This document shows, piece by piece, positions 25,965 through 35,285 of a stretch of 64,000 nucleotides of DNA. The notes beneath the pieces are model-generated. The model was given only the letters and a program-made list of their open reading frames with translations, was not told the DNA's origin and ran no database searches. This DNA comes from Arsenophonus nilaparvatae. Lineage in GTDB: Bacteria; Pseudomonadota; Gammaproteobacteria; Enterobacterales; Enterobacteriaceae. Position 1 is the first letter of the stretch. Every line of letters starts with the position of its first letter. Where the stretch lies: the NCBI RefSeq assembly GCF_000757905.1, contig NZ_JRLH01000010.1. One strand, given 5' to 3'. A program made the position numbers and the translations under genes.

Positions 25965-28900
25965 ATGCAACGTAAAGCTGATTGTTATTTTACAAAAACG
26001 AAACGGATAATCGCCTATATTTTACTGTTTATACAATTGTTTTTGCCTGTTTTCGTTGCTTCTTCTTCAATTGCAAAAGCGGCGCAAACGAGTGAACAAA
26101 ATAACCCGATGATGGACACCATCAACGGCTTAAATAATTTACTGCAAAGTCCTGCAGAGAAAGATATGCCCGTTCTCGATAAAGAGCCTGCAAAGTCGGA
26201 TAAAAATAATGCGCCGGTAAAATCATCGACCTCGCTTTCGTCATCGGATTCAGCATTATCCATGTTAGAGGCACACTTCTCTTCCCAACAACCGGCAACT
26301 GCCATTCAACGACCTAAAAATGCCGAGCAGGATATTATTTTTAATAGCTTGCCAACCCTAGGCATCAAAGATAGTGAGCCTAATTCGCAAACGGCTGTTT
26401 CCAGCGAACAACAAATGGCGCAAAATATTTCTCAATTAGCACAGACATTGTCAACCGATGATGCCATCAAGGCTTATATGGGGTATGCCCGCAGTATAGG
26501 TGAAAATCTGGTAAATCAAAAAATCCATGATTGGTTGAGTCAATTTGGTAATGCCCGGGTGCAAATTAATTCCAATAAAACCGGTGATGTAGATTTATTG
26601 GTACCGGTATTTGATAAACCGAACAGTCTGTTGTTTAGCCAAATTGGTATTAGAGCGAATGAGCATCGCAACACCACTAACTTAGGTGTAGGTTATCGCC
26701 AATATCAGGATGCCTGGATGTGGGGCATTAATAGTTTTTATGATTATGATATTACTGGCAGTAACTCTCGTTTCGGTGTTGGTGGTGAATTATGGGCCGA
26801 TTACCTTAAACTGGCGGTTAATGGTTATTTTCGTTTAACCGACTGGCATCAATCACGTCTGCATGAGATGCGAGATTATGATGAGCGTCCAGCCAATGGG
26901 TTCGACCTTCGTGCTGAAGGATTTTTACCCAGTTATCCACATTTAGGGGCTTATGCTAAATATGAAAAGTATTATGGTGATGGTATTAGCCTTAATAATG
27001 GTCTCTCAAGTAGTGATTTGATCGATAATCCTTCTGCTACCACTTTTGGCTTGAGTTATACCCCTTTCCCCTTATTGACCTTTAAAACCCAAATTTCGCG
27101 GGGCGATACTAAGGAAAGTAGCATTGGGATGGAATTGGCCTATCGGTTCGGTGTATTGCTGGCTGAACAGCTTGATCCCGATAATGTTGATTTAATGCGT
27201 AGTTTGGCGGGTAACCGTTACGATTTTGTCGATCGTAATTACAATATTGTCATGCAATATCGTAAGCAAGAACTGTTATCCATTTCTTTACCAGAAAGTA
27301 CTGATGGCGAAGCAGCGCAGACCATGCCGGTCACGGTTACGGTTAATAAAGCCAAATATGGTTTAAAACAAGTTAGCTGGCAAGCGCCAGAATTAGTTGC
27401 TAAAGGAGGTAACATTCAAATTGTGTCACCGACTTCAATTAACTTAACCTTGCCAGCTTATATTTTCCAAAAACAGGCAGAAGTCGCTCAATCTTACCGC
27501 GTCTCAGCAGTGGCTGTTGATAATGAAGGTAATCAATCTAATACCGCAGTTATGATGATCAATGTCTCGCCATCACAAGATACCATTCGAGCAATGACAT
27601 TAACGCCAAATAATACCCAGGTAGCCAATAATAGTGATACTTATGTTGCCACTGCATTAGTACAGAATAAAAAACATCAAGCACTCGCCGGTAGAGCCAT
27701 TACTTTTACCATTGATGGATTCAAATCTAGTGGGGTAACACTGTTTGATATGGATGGCAATCAAGGTAATAGTTTGACGGTGATAACTGATAACAAAGGT
27801 AAGGCTAATGTTAATATTAAGAGTAAGGTGGTTGGCACCGGAATATTAACGGCGGCGATGAAAAATGGCAATAGAAATACTATTCCTGTTAGTTTTGCAC
27901 CTGATATCGCCACCGCCAAAGTTGAAAGTGTTACATTAATTGGTAATGAAACGAATAAAGCGGCTGATGGTATAAGTCGGTTTACTTTCGAGGCATTAGT
28001 GACCGATCAATTCAATAATCCGGTACCCAATGTTAATGTTAATTGGTCACATGATAGAGGTAATACCGCTATCTTATCGGCAGATCAGAGCCAAACTAAT
28101 GAGAATGGACGAGCGATGATTACTATGACCAGTAGGGTTGTGGTGGATAATGTTACGGTTAGTGCTCATTATAATAATCCCGCTAACAAAATAGCGGCGA
28201 ATAAAGCGGTAAACTTTATTTACATTTTGGATACCGCTAAGGTCGGTAGCGTTACCTTAGAAGGTAGTGAAACACAAAAAATAGCTGATAATAATAGCTT
28301 CTTTACCTTTACCGCCCAATTGATTGATGGTAACGATAATCCGATTAAGCAAAAAGGTTTAGATGTTAATTGGTCACATAATAAAGATAATGAAGTTAAA
28401 TTAGCGGCAAAAAGTCAAACCGATGAAAACGGGCGAGCTTCTGTTGTGTTGTATAGTACGACAGCAGCAATAAAAGGCGTAGTTGTTAGTGCAAGATTTG
28501 GTTCAACCAAAAGAGTCGATGCAGATCGGGAAGTGGCCTTTATTGCTGATGAAAATTCAATCAGAGTAAAGAGTGTGACACTCAATGATCAAAGCGATAG
28601 TAAATTAGCTAATGGTCATAACAAATTCACATTTACTGCTTTGGTATTAGACGGCAATGATAATCCAGCTAGACAACGGACGGTGAAATGGGCGCATAAT
28701 AAGAATGACGAAGTAACACTGTCGGCAACAACCAGTGAAACCGATGAAAATGGTCGCACGACGATTATGTTACACAGCACCAACACTGCGGTGAATAATA
28801 TTATTGTCAATGCAAGTTATGGCACTTCTGCACCAATAAATGCGCAACCAGTTGAATTTTATGCTGATACCAATACCGCTCAAGTGGGTAGTGTCACATT

Positions 28901-30746
28901 AGTCGATAGTGAAGTTAACAAAGTCGCTGATGGCAACAATTACTTTACCTTTGATGCTCAATTAGTCGACAAATATGGTCATCCGCTTAAAAAAGCGGGT
29001 CTGAATATCGAATGGTCACACAATAAAGAGCAACAAATCACTTTATCCGCTGCATCAACCACGACCAATGATAGTGGAATTGCCTCGGTTACTTTGAAAA
29101 GTAGTAAGGTTGCGGTAGATGATATCATAGTTTATGCCAAATATAGGGTACCTCCATTAAAACCAGCTGATAAGAAAGTGAATTTTGTTGGTGATATTAA
29201 AACCGCTAAAGTGGGCGAGATCATATTAAATGATGCTGACAATAATAAGATCGCTGATGGTAAGAATGGCTTTGAGTTTAGCACTCAACTAGTTGACCAT
29301 AATGGTAACCCGGTTAAGCAAGCAGGATTAGTCATTAAATGGCGACAAGAAAAGGGTACTATCGTTAGCTTGCCTGCAAGCAGTGAAACAGATAGTGATG
29401 GGCGTGCGACTATTACGCTTAAAAGTAGCCAAAAAGCAGTGAATGATGTGGTGATCTATGCGCAATATGCAACAAGTGGTGAAGAAAAATCCGAAGCGGT
29501 GAATTTTATTGCTAATATTAACACCGCTAAAATAAAAGCAGTCATATTAGATGACAAGGTAATTGATAAAGTGGCAGATGGCCTCAATGATTTTACCTTT
29601 AAGGCCCAACTGGTTGATGAATTTGATAATCCTATTGAGGTGGCGGATCTGGATATCAGCTGGTTGCTGGATGATGATAAAGCTGAAGATGCTCATTTAT
29701 CGGCAGCATCAAGTCAAACAGATAAAAACGGCTTTGCCAGTATAAAACTCAAAAGCACTACTAAAGCAGTGGATAATGTGGTCGTCAGCGCCCAATATGG
29801 TACTGCGGCTAAAATAAATGCAAACACACCCGTTAACTTTATAGCCAATCTTGCTACGGCTAGAGTTGGTAGTGTGACATTAGTCGATGATATCGTTCGT
29901 AAGGTTGCCGATGGTAAAAACCATTTTACCTTTAAGGCGCAGCTGGTTGATCAACATGAAAACCCGGTTAAAGTGCCAAATTTAGATGTTAACTGGCAGC
30001 AGGACATGAATGGTAATGATGTTATCTTACCGGCTAGCAGTAAAACTAATAGTGATGGGCAAGCAACGATAGAACTAAAAAGTACCAAGACGGCAGTAAA
30101 TAATATTACAGTTAGTGCACGGTATGATTCCAGTGAGAAAAAAGATGCCGATAAGCTAGTTAATTTTATCCAGGTTTCTTTTAAACAGCTTAAAATTAAT
30201 GGCACATATTTTGACCTGAATGCAGGAATTCCGACTATTGGCTTCCAGGGTGCGACATTTGACATCATTACTAATGGTGCACCTGTTAATGAATTCAATT
30301 GGCAGAGTAGTGAAAGTTGGGTTTCCGTTAAAAATGGAAAAATAACTTTTAGTGGCGATGCTAGCAATAATTCAAAAACAGTCATTATCACGGCAACCCA
30401 TAGTTCTGGTGGTGAGCCAGTTGAATATGAATTTACACTTAAAAAATGGCATTTATATAGCCAACAAGAGATGAATTGGAATGATGCTAAAGACTGGTGT
30501 GCTAATAAGGGATTGACACTGCCAACTGTTGCACAACTCAGTGCTGGTCAGTTTGTACGAGGTATTGATTCACTTTGGAGTGAATGGGGTGACGTACGTT
30601 TATATAATTGGAATTATCATATGTACTGGACATCTGAAACATCAGGTAACAATGTTAAAGCTGCTGGTATGGTCAGTGGTTATATAAATAACAGTGGTGA
30701 AGGTAAGAACAATCGATTCTTTTTTACCTGTGTTCGCGATCTTTGA
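25965..30746 (+). CDS. Inverse autotransporter adhesin, invasin-type (copy 2)
   Basis: A tandem paralogue of the preceding gene, about 1593 residues. Same layout: extended signal (RKADCYFTKTKRIIAYILL), periplasmic helix, inverse autotransporter beta domain (LFSQIGIRANEHRNTTNLGVGYRQY, WGINSFYDYD, MRDYDERPANGFDLRAEG), a first divergent Ig-like domain, seven Big-1-like repeats, one further Ig-like domain and a C-terminal lectin-like domain (MNWNDAKDWCANKG ... FFTCVRDL). It has one repeat more than copy 1, and the two differ most in the lectin-like tips, suggesting different receptors. The ATG at 25965 follows GGGAAGAG; an in-frame upstream TTG would add 15 residues and lacks such a site. A separate promoter is likely because copy 1 ends in a strong hairpin. 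Confidence 0.93.
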   Translation: MQRKADCYFTKTKRIIAYILLFIQLFLPVFVASSSIAKAAQTSEQNNPMMDTINGLNNLLQSPAEKDMPVLDKEPAKSDKNNAPVKSSTSLSSSDSALSMLEAHFSSQQPATAIQRPKNAEQDIIFNSLPTLGIKDSEPNSQTAVSSEQQMAQNISQLAQTLSTDDAIKAYMGYARSIGENLVNQKIHDWLSQFGNARVQINSNKTGDVDLLVPVFDKPNSLLFSQIGIRANEHRNTTNLGVGYRQYQDAWMWGINSFYDYDITGSNSRFGVGGELWADYLKLAVNGYFRLTDWHQSRLHEMRDYDERPANGFDLRAEGFLPSYPHLGAYAKYEKYYGDGISLNNGLSSSDLIDNPSATTFGLSYTPFPLLTFKTQISRGDTKESSIGMELAYRFGVLLAEQLDPDNVDLMRSLAGNRYDFVDRNYNIVMQYRKQELLSISLPESTDGEAAQTMPVTVTVNKAKYGLKQVSWQAPELVAKGGNIQIVSPTSINLTLPAYIFQKQAEVAQSYRVSAVAVDNEGNQSNTAVMMINVSPSQDTIRAMTLTPNNTQVANNSDTYVATALVQNKKHQALAGRAITFTIDGFKSSGVTLFDMDGNQGNSLTVITDNKGKANVNIKSKVVGTGILTAAMKNGNRNTIPVSFAPDIATAKVESVTLIGNETNKAADGISRFTFEALVTDQFNNPVPNVNVNWSHDRGNTAILSADQSQTNENGRAMITMTSRVVVDNVTVSAHYNNPANKIAANKAVNFIYILDTAKVGSVTLEGSETQKIADNNSFFTFTAQLIDGNDNPIKQKGLDVNWSHNKDNEVKLAAKSQTDENGRASVVLYSTTAAIKGVVVSARFGSTKRVDADREVAFIADENSIRVKSVTLNDQSDSKLANGHNKFTFTALVLDGNDNPARQRTVKWAHNKNDEVTLSATTSETDENGRTTIMLHSTNTAVNNIIVNASYGTSAPINAQPVEFYADTNTAQVGSVTLVDSEVNKVADGNNYFTFDAQLVDKYGHPLKKAGLNIEWSHNKEQQITLSAASTTTNDSGIASVTLKSSKVAVDDIIVYAKYRVPPLKPADKKVNFVGDIKTAKVGEIILNDADNNKIADGKNGFEFSTQLVDHNGNPVKQAGLVIKWRQEKGTIVSLPASSETDSDGRATITLKSSQKAVNDVVIYAQYATSGEEKSEAVNFIANINTAKIKAVILDDKVIDKVADGLNDFTFKAQLVDEFDNPIEVADLDISWLLDDDKAEDAHLSAASSQTDKNGFASIKLKSTTKAVDNVVVSAQYGTAAKINANTPVNFIANLATARVGSVTLVDDIVRKVADGKNHFTFKAQLVDQHENPVKVPNLDVNWQQDMNGNDVILPASSKTNSDGQATIELKSTKTAVNNITVSARYDSSEKKDADKLVNFIQVSFKQLKINGTYFDLNAGIPTIGFQGATFDIITNGAPVNEFNWQSSESWVSVKNGKITFSGDASNNSKTVIITATHSSGGEPVEYEFTLKKWHLYSQQEMNWNDAKDWCANKGLTLPTVAQLSAGQFVRGIDSLWSEWGDVRLYNWNYHMYWTSETSGNNVKAAGMVSGYINNSGEGKNNRFFFTCVRDL
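27905..30176 (+). repeat. Seven Big-1-like coding repeats, adhesin copy 2
   Basis: Tandem units of about 325 bp encoding Ig-like domains, each beginning with TAKVxSVTL-like residues. Similarity to the units of copy 1 could allow recombination between the genes. Boundaries are approximate. Confidence 0.8.
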
Positions 30747-30799
30747 TGAACGTTAATTAAACGCTTATCCCATTTAGCGAATATTAAGTTACTGCTAAT

Positions 30800-30838
30800 A
30801 GAGGTTTATGTGCTGAGTGTATTGGTACATAAACCTCT
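30800..30838 (+). terminator. Hairpin after adhesin copy 2
   Basis: Twelve-pair stem AGAGGTTTATGT / ACATAAACCTCT with a 15-base loop, 53 bp beyond the stop. No strong T run. Confidence 0.5.
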
Positions 30839-30999
30839 TAATTATTAGAACCATCATGGTGTTGGCCAGACAAGATAAATTTAAGCGAGTGGGTTTTTGG
30901 TAAGTCGATTGAAGGGGACTTTAATTCGTCATCATCGATGACTGACCCGATCCTGCTGATGACTAGCTAGAACCGGGTTTGAATTACGGCAAGTAAAAA

Positions 31000-31770
31000 T
31001 TAGCTGGCTTTTTTCGCTGCCGCAGCGGCGTTGACAATAGTAGCAAAAGCATCGGCTTTCAGCGATGCGCCGCCAACTAATGCGCCATCAATATCTGGTT
31101 GACTGAAAAGCTCGGCAGCATTGCTGGCATTCACTGAGCCACCATACTGAATAATCACTTGTTCGGCAATGGCCGGATCTTGTTTGGCAATATGGTCACG
31201 AATAAATTTATGTACCGCTTGCGCCTGGGCGGGAGTGGCTGATTTACCGGTGCCAATTGCCCAAATCGGTTCATAAGCGATAACACTATTTTCAAATGCG
31301 CTGGCACCTAAGCTATTTAATACTGCATCGATTTGACGGGCGCAGACTTGTTCAGTTTTGCCGGCGCTATTTTCTTCTTCAGATTCACCAATACAAAGTA
31401 CCGGCGTTAATCCTTGCGATTTTAACACGGCAAATTTGCGGGCGATAAATTCATCGCTTTCTTGATGATAAGTTCTACGTTCAGAGTGACCGATAATAAT
31501 ATATTTTGCGCCAATATCTTTTAGCATTTCCGCTGAGGTATCACCGGTAAAAGCACCAGACAGATTGACATCAACATCTTGTGCGCCAAGTGCTATCTTG
31601 CTACCGGTTAAAGCTTGTTTTGCTTGCGCCAGGTAAAGCGCTGGTGGGGCAATTGCGACATCACAGCCTGTGACATTATTTAATTCGTTACGCAAATTTC
31701 CAATCAGTTCTTCAACCATTTTTGTACTGCCATTGAGTTTCCAGTTCCCCATGACTAATGGATGCCGCAT
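31000..31770 (-). CDS. tpiA: Triosephosphate isomerase
   Basis: Interconverts dihydroxyacetone phosphate and glyceraldehyde-3-phosphate in glycolysis. Highly like E. coli TpiA: MRHPLVMGNWKLNGS with the substrate Lys, IIGHSERR with the catalytic His, AYEPIWAIGTGK with the catalytic Glu, and the phosphate-binding QYGGSVNA and DGALVGGASL. It has 256 residues, the normal length. The frame opens at a TTG four codons upstream, but the ATG at 31770 follows GGAGG and matches the E. coli start. As in E. coli it is followed upstream by yiiQ and yiiR, so the core gene order resumes here after the adhesins. Confidence 0.97.
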   Translation of the reverse strand: MRHPLVMGNWKLNGSTKMVEELIGNLRNELNNVTGCDVAIAPPALYLAQAKQALTGSKIALGAQDVDVNLSGAFTGDTSAEMLKDIGAKYIIIGHSERRTYHQESDEFIARKFAVLKSQGLTPVLCIGESEEENSAGKTEQVCARQIDAVLNSLGASAFENSVIAYEPIWAIGTGKSATPAQAQAVHKFIRDHIAKQDPAIAEQVIIQYGGSVNASNAAELFSQPDIDGALVGGASLKADAFATIVNAAAAAKKAS

Positions 31771-31885
31771 GTTTTCCTCCAACTAAAAATATTTATTAAT
31801 AAATGAGATAAAGACAATTGATCATTATTCAGTTTATGCAAAAGGATAGTATAAAGATGCTATGACTAAATCACTTTGTTTTTCG

Positions 31886-32515
31886 TCATTCATGTGTGAT
31901 GTTATCATCATTTAGTGAAAGCTTAACCGGTTCAATAGCGAAAGTAATCATGTTATCTTTACTTTTTACTAAAATATAACGGAAAGCGCCTACTATCGTT
32001 TCATCACTCTGCACTTGGTTATGTTGTTCTAACATACGATCTAATACCGCGGTTAATTGATGTGTGTTATTAATTGAAGTGGTTTTTTCGAAGTGATTAA
32101 TAATTGCCATAATATAACGTTCGAATAATTGTCGATTAATTTTATAGCTGTTTACCTCTTTTGGTGGCAGTAATGTTAGCTGTAAACTTTTAATTTTTTC
32201 ACTTCCTCGTTCAAGTACAGCGGAGGAGTAAATTTTGCTGTTAATTCGACTGGCTGCACGAATATAAGGTAAGCTAATATCCTTGCTTTTGATCACTTTA
32301 AATTCATGTATTGGATAGCTGGGATTATCCTGATTATATTTTTGCCGAAATACGGGAATAGTTTCATTGAATAAGGCTGCATCGGGCGATAAATAAGCAA
32401 CCGAAACCTCTGTTTCAGGCATAATTGGTAATTCTTTTGCCTGCACCGGCAACAGTGGCAATAATGCAATAAATAGTAATACTAACTCAAATTTGCGATT
32501 GTAAATTTTCATCAT
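31886..32515 (-). CDS. yiiQ: DUF1454 family protein YiiQ
   Basis: A 209-residue protein with an N-terminal signal peptide (KFELVLLFIALLPLLPVQA), so probably periplasmic. Its place between tpiA and yiiR, length and overall pattern match E. coli YiiQ of the DUF1454 family, whose function is not known. Two consecutive ATG codons open the frame and either may serve as start. It is divergent from yiiR, with about 50 bp between. Confidence 0.8.
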   Translation of the reverse strand: MMKIYNRKFELVLLFIALLPLLPVQAKELPIMPETEVSVAYLSPDAALFNETIPVFRQKYNQDNPSYPIHEFKVIKSKDISLPYIRAASRINSKIYSSAVLERGSEKIKSLQLTLLPPKEVNSYKINRQLFERYIMAIINHFEKTTSINNTHQLTAVLDRMLEQHNQVQSDETIVGAFRYILVKSKDNMITFAIEPVKLSLNDDNITHE

Positions 32516-32567
32516 CGTTACTCGTCAGTATGAATTTTTTCATAAAGGATCCATTAGGATAAGATAA

Positions 32568-32990
32568 ATGACATTACAACAATGGGCACTCTCATTTAAA
32601 GGACGAATTGGTCGAAAACCATTTTGGTTTGGTATGGTTATTTGGTTTTTATTAATGGTCATGATATTTAGTTTGCAAACTTTTTTGTTATTTTCTCCTT
32701 ATATTTTACTGTTATTAGTCATTTTGTTGCTCTACCCATTGGCGACAATTTTTACTAAACGTCTACATGATCGTGGTAAATCTGGTGGCTGGTTGTTGTT
32801 ATTATTGTTGGCTTTTGTGCTATTTTCTATTGACGTTAGTTTATTCACACCTTTTTGGCAGTGGGGGATTGGACGATTTCTACCTTTATTTATTGTTACC
32901 ATATTATTTTTAGATTGTGGTAGTTTTAAAGGTCAGGATAAAGCAAATCGTTATGGTAAAAAAACTGAACAAGTTGACTATCTCAGCTGA
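32568..32990 (+). CDS. yiiR: DUF805 inner-membrane protein YiiR
   Basis: A 140-residue membrane protein. It opens with the DUF805 signature FKGRIGRKPFWFGM, contains about three to four hydrophobic helices, and has the conserved KRLHDRGKSGGWLL block between them and CGSFKGQDKANRYG near the end. The function of the family is unknown. Position next to yiiQ matches E. coli yiiR. It converges with fpr, with about 20 bp between the genes. Confidence 0.82.
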   Translation: MTLQQWALSFKGRIGRKPFWFGMVIWFLLMVMIFSLQTFLLFSPYILLLLVILLLYPLATIFTKRLHDRGKSGGWLLLLLLAFVLFSIDVSLFTPFWQWGIGRFLPLFIVTILFLDCGSFKGQDKANRYGKKTEQVDYLS

Positions 32991-33011
32991 TTAATTTTTA
33001 TTTACCTCGGC

Positions 33012-33758
33012 TTACCAATATTGTTCACTGGTAATGTGCCCCGCTTTACGGCGTAAGTGTTTATCCATCGCTCTTTGTATTTTTAGTAGTTGTTGGGTAT
33101 CTTTAACCATTTGTGGATTACCGCAAAGCATAACATGGCTCGTTGTGGGATCAATTTCTGCCTTTACTGCTTGTTCTAGCTGTCCGCTTTCAATTAGCGC
33201 TGGAATACGGCCGGTGAGTGAGCCAGTTTTGTTTTCGCGACTGACAATAGTTTGGATCTTCAATTTTCCCTGATATTTTTTCTCAAGAGCTTTCATTAAT
33301 GGTAAGTAACTCAGATCTTCCGCGTAACGTACCGCATGTACCAGGATAATTTGGTTAAATCGGGCTAAATTTTCGCCAAATTGCAAAATGGATAAAAAAG
33401 GCCCAATTGCGGTACCTGTCGATAGCATCCAAAGCGTTTCACAATCAGGTAGTTCTTCTAACACAAAAAAACCTGCTGCCTCTTCAGTGACATAGATAGG
33501 ATCACCGGGTTTCAATGCTTCAAGGTGTGGGCTGAGTTTTCCTTCCGGTACGGTGACGAGATAGAATTCTAATTGATTATCATCGGGTGCGTTAACATAA
33601 GAATAGGCGCGTTGGATACGCTGGCCATTGATTTCTAGCGCAAGTTTAGCATATTGCCCCGCAATAAACGGTTTAATTGGCGCTTCGAGGATCAAACTAA
33701 ATAAGGCATCTGTCCATTTATGGTTTTTAATAATTTTTCCTGTTACCCAATTCGCCAT
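33012..33758 (-). CDS. fpr: Ferredoxin/flavodoxin-NADP+ reductase
   Basis: An FAD enzyme that passes electrons between NADPH and ferredoxin or flavodoxin, supporting Fe-S and radical SAM enzymes and oxidative stress recovery. It has 248 residues, the length of E. coli Fpr. The FAD-binding RAYSYVNAP block lies near residue 50, followed by GKLSPHLEALKPGD. The NADP domain contains MLSTGTAIGPFLSIL and VMLCGNPQMV, and the C-terminus ends with GHITSEQYW, whose aromatic residues stack on FAD. The frame extends eight codons upstream, but the ATG at 33758 has GGGAGG at good spacing and matches the family. Confidence 0.95.
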   Translation of the reverse strand: MANWVTGKIIKNHKWTDALFSLILEAPIKPFIAGQYAKLALEINGQRIQRAYSYVNAPDDNQLEFYLVTVPEGKLSPHLEALKPGDPIYVTEEAAGFFVLEELPDCETLWMLSTGTAIGPFLSILQFGENLARFNQIILVHAVRYAEDLSYLPLMKALEKKYQGKLKIQTIVSRENKTGSLTGRIPALIESGQLEQAVKAEIDPTTSHVMLCGNPQMVKDTQQLLKIQRAMDKHLRRKAGHITSEQYW

Positions 33759-34079
33759 ACTACTGGCCTCCCAATGTGTCAAATAAAGCGTTAATGTTTG
33801 GTCATATTATGTCAAATCTAGGCAAAACCATTATCGATAATGTGTTTTAACTATTCAGTTAAATTATGACTTTTTCATTATGATATAAAATTGTACAGTT
33901 ATGTTTACAAAATAAGTCAATTAGATTCGGTTAGGTGGAAAAAATAATTTAATCGGTTAACTCGAATTTTTTTTATAATTTGTTAGATTAATTGATATTA
34001 ACGTACAGATTTAATGGGGCTGTTTTTCTTTAAGCCTAAGATATTGTAACCTTTTTTAATACATTGATTATTAGATAAA

Positions 34080-35252
34080 ATGAGAAAATTAGAACACTTC
34101 AATTTGCTATTAATGCTCATTGTTTTAATTGCTGTCGGGCAGATGACGCAGACAATTTATGTCCCCGTTATTGCAGAAATTGCTGCCTATTTCGCTGAAC
34201 CTGATGGTGCGGTGCAAAGCGTAATGGGAGCGTATCTGCTATTTTATGGTTTTTCACAACTATTTTATGGACCTATATCCGATCACGTCGGTCGTCGCCC
34301 GGTTATTTTAGTCGGTTTAATTATTTATTTGATCGCAACCATAATCGCAATTTCCGCACCTTCATTAAAGATCTTGATTATTGCCAGTGCACTGCAAGGT
34401 TTAGGTGTCGGTGTTGCCGGCGTGATGGCAAGAACTATGCCGCGTGATCTCTATATCGGAATCGCATTGCGTTATGCCAATAGCATATTGAATATGGGAA
34501 TATTAGTTAGTCCGTTACTGGCACCGATGATTGGCGGTGGTATTGCCTATTTTTTCGGCTGGCATGCAACTTATATTTTCCTGTTTTTATTGGGTAGTTT
34601 TGTCTTGATCAGTATGTGGAAATGGTTGCCTGAAACTTGCCCGCCCGCATCTGAAAAAAGAAATATGCTTTCTGCTTATTATTCGTTGCTATCAAATCCT
34701 ACCTTTGATGCTTACCTGGTCATATTAATTGGTGGACTGGCGGGTGTTGTGGTATTTGAATCAAGTAGTGGTGTATTGTTGGGGGGAGTATTAGGTTTAA
34801 ATAGTATTACCGTCAGTATTCTATTTATTTTGCCTATTCCTGCGGCATTTTTGGGTGCTTGGTATGCCGGGCGCGAAGGAAAAACTTTTTATCAGTTAAT
34901 GTGGCATGCCGTTTTTTGTTGTGTTTCTGCGGCTATTATCATGTGGTTACCAGGTTGGTTTGGATTTATGAATGTGTGGTCACTGTTGATCCCTGCCGGA
35001 CTTTTTTTCTTTGGGGCAGGTATGTTATTTCCATTAGCTACCACCGGAGCAATGGAGCCTTTCCCTTATTTAGCGGGTGCCGCCGGTGCACTGGTTGGCG
35101 GTTTGCAAAATGTAGGTTCAGGTGTGGCGGCTTGGTTGTCAGCCCATTTACCCCAAACTGGACAATTCAGTTTGGGGATGTTGATGTTTGCTATGTCTAT
35201 CCTTATTTTATTATGCTGGTTACCTCTGGCATATAAAATGGATAAAAATTAA
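34080..35252 (+). CDS. emrD: MFS multidrug exporter EmrD
   Basis: A 390-residue inner-membrane proton antiporter of the major facilitator superfamily with twelve predicted helices, nearly the length of E. coli EmrD (394). Matching blocks are QMTQTIYVPVIAEIA in helix 1, QSVMGAYLLFYGFSQLFYGPISDHVGRRPVILVG in helices 2-3 (motif A), RTMPRDLY after helix 4, and GAAGALVGGLQNVGSG near the end. EmrD exports hydrophobic uncouplers and detergents. In E. coli emrD is not next to fpr, so its placement here reflects rearrangement. It ends 33 bp from the convergent metalloprotease gene. Confidence 0.9.
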   Translation: MRKLEHFNLLLMLIVLIAVGQMTQTIYVPVIAEIAAYFAEPDGAVQSVMGAYLLFYGFSQLFYGPISDHVGRRPVILVGLIIYLIATIIAISAPSLKILIIASALQGLGVGVAGVMARTMPRDLYIGIALRYANSILNMGILVSPLLAPMIGGGIAYFFGWHATYIFLFLLGSFVLISMWKWLPETCPPASEKRNMLSAYYSLLSNPTFDAYLVILIGGLAGVVVFESSSGVLLGGVLGLNSITVSILFILPIPAAFLGAWYAGREGKTFYQLMWHAVFCCVSAAIIMWLPGWFGFMNVWSLLIPAGLFFFGAGMLFPLATTGAMEPFPYLAGAAGALVGGLQNVGSGVAAWLSAHLPQTGQFSLGMLMFAMSILILLCWLPLAYKMDKN

Positions 35253-35285
35253 CACCTATTTAATAAATATATTTAGATAATAAAA

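Noticed and set aside
23170..30176. Regular repeats of about 325 bp that might suggest a repeat array or satellite
   Set aside because: They are diverged coding repeats for Ig-like Big-1 domains in two adhesin genes, not CRISPR or noncoding repeats.
29951..30391. 146-codon minus-strand frame inside adhesin copy 2
   Set aside because: Antisense to conserved Big-1-like repeats and with no signs of a real protein.
31771..31782. TTG start four codons upstream of tpiA
   Set aside because: The ATG at 31770 has a GGAGG site and matches the conserved TpiA N-terminus.
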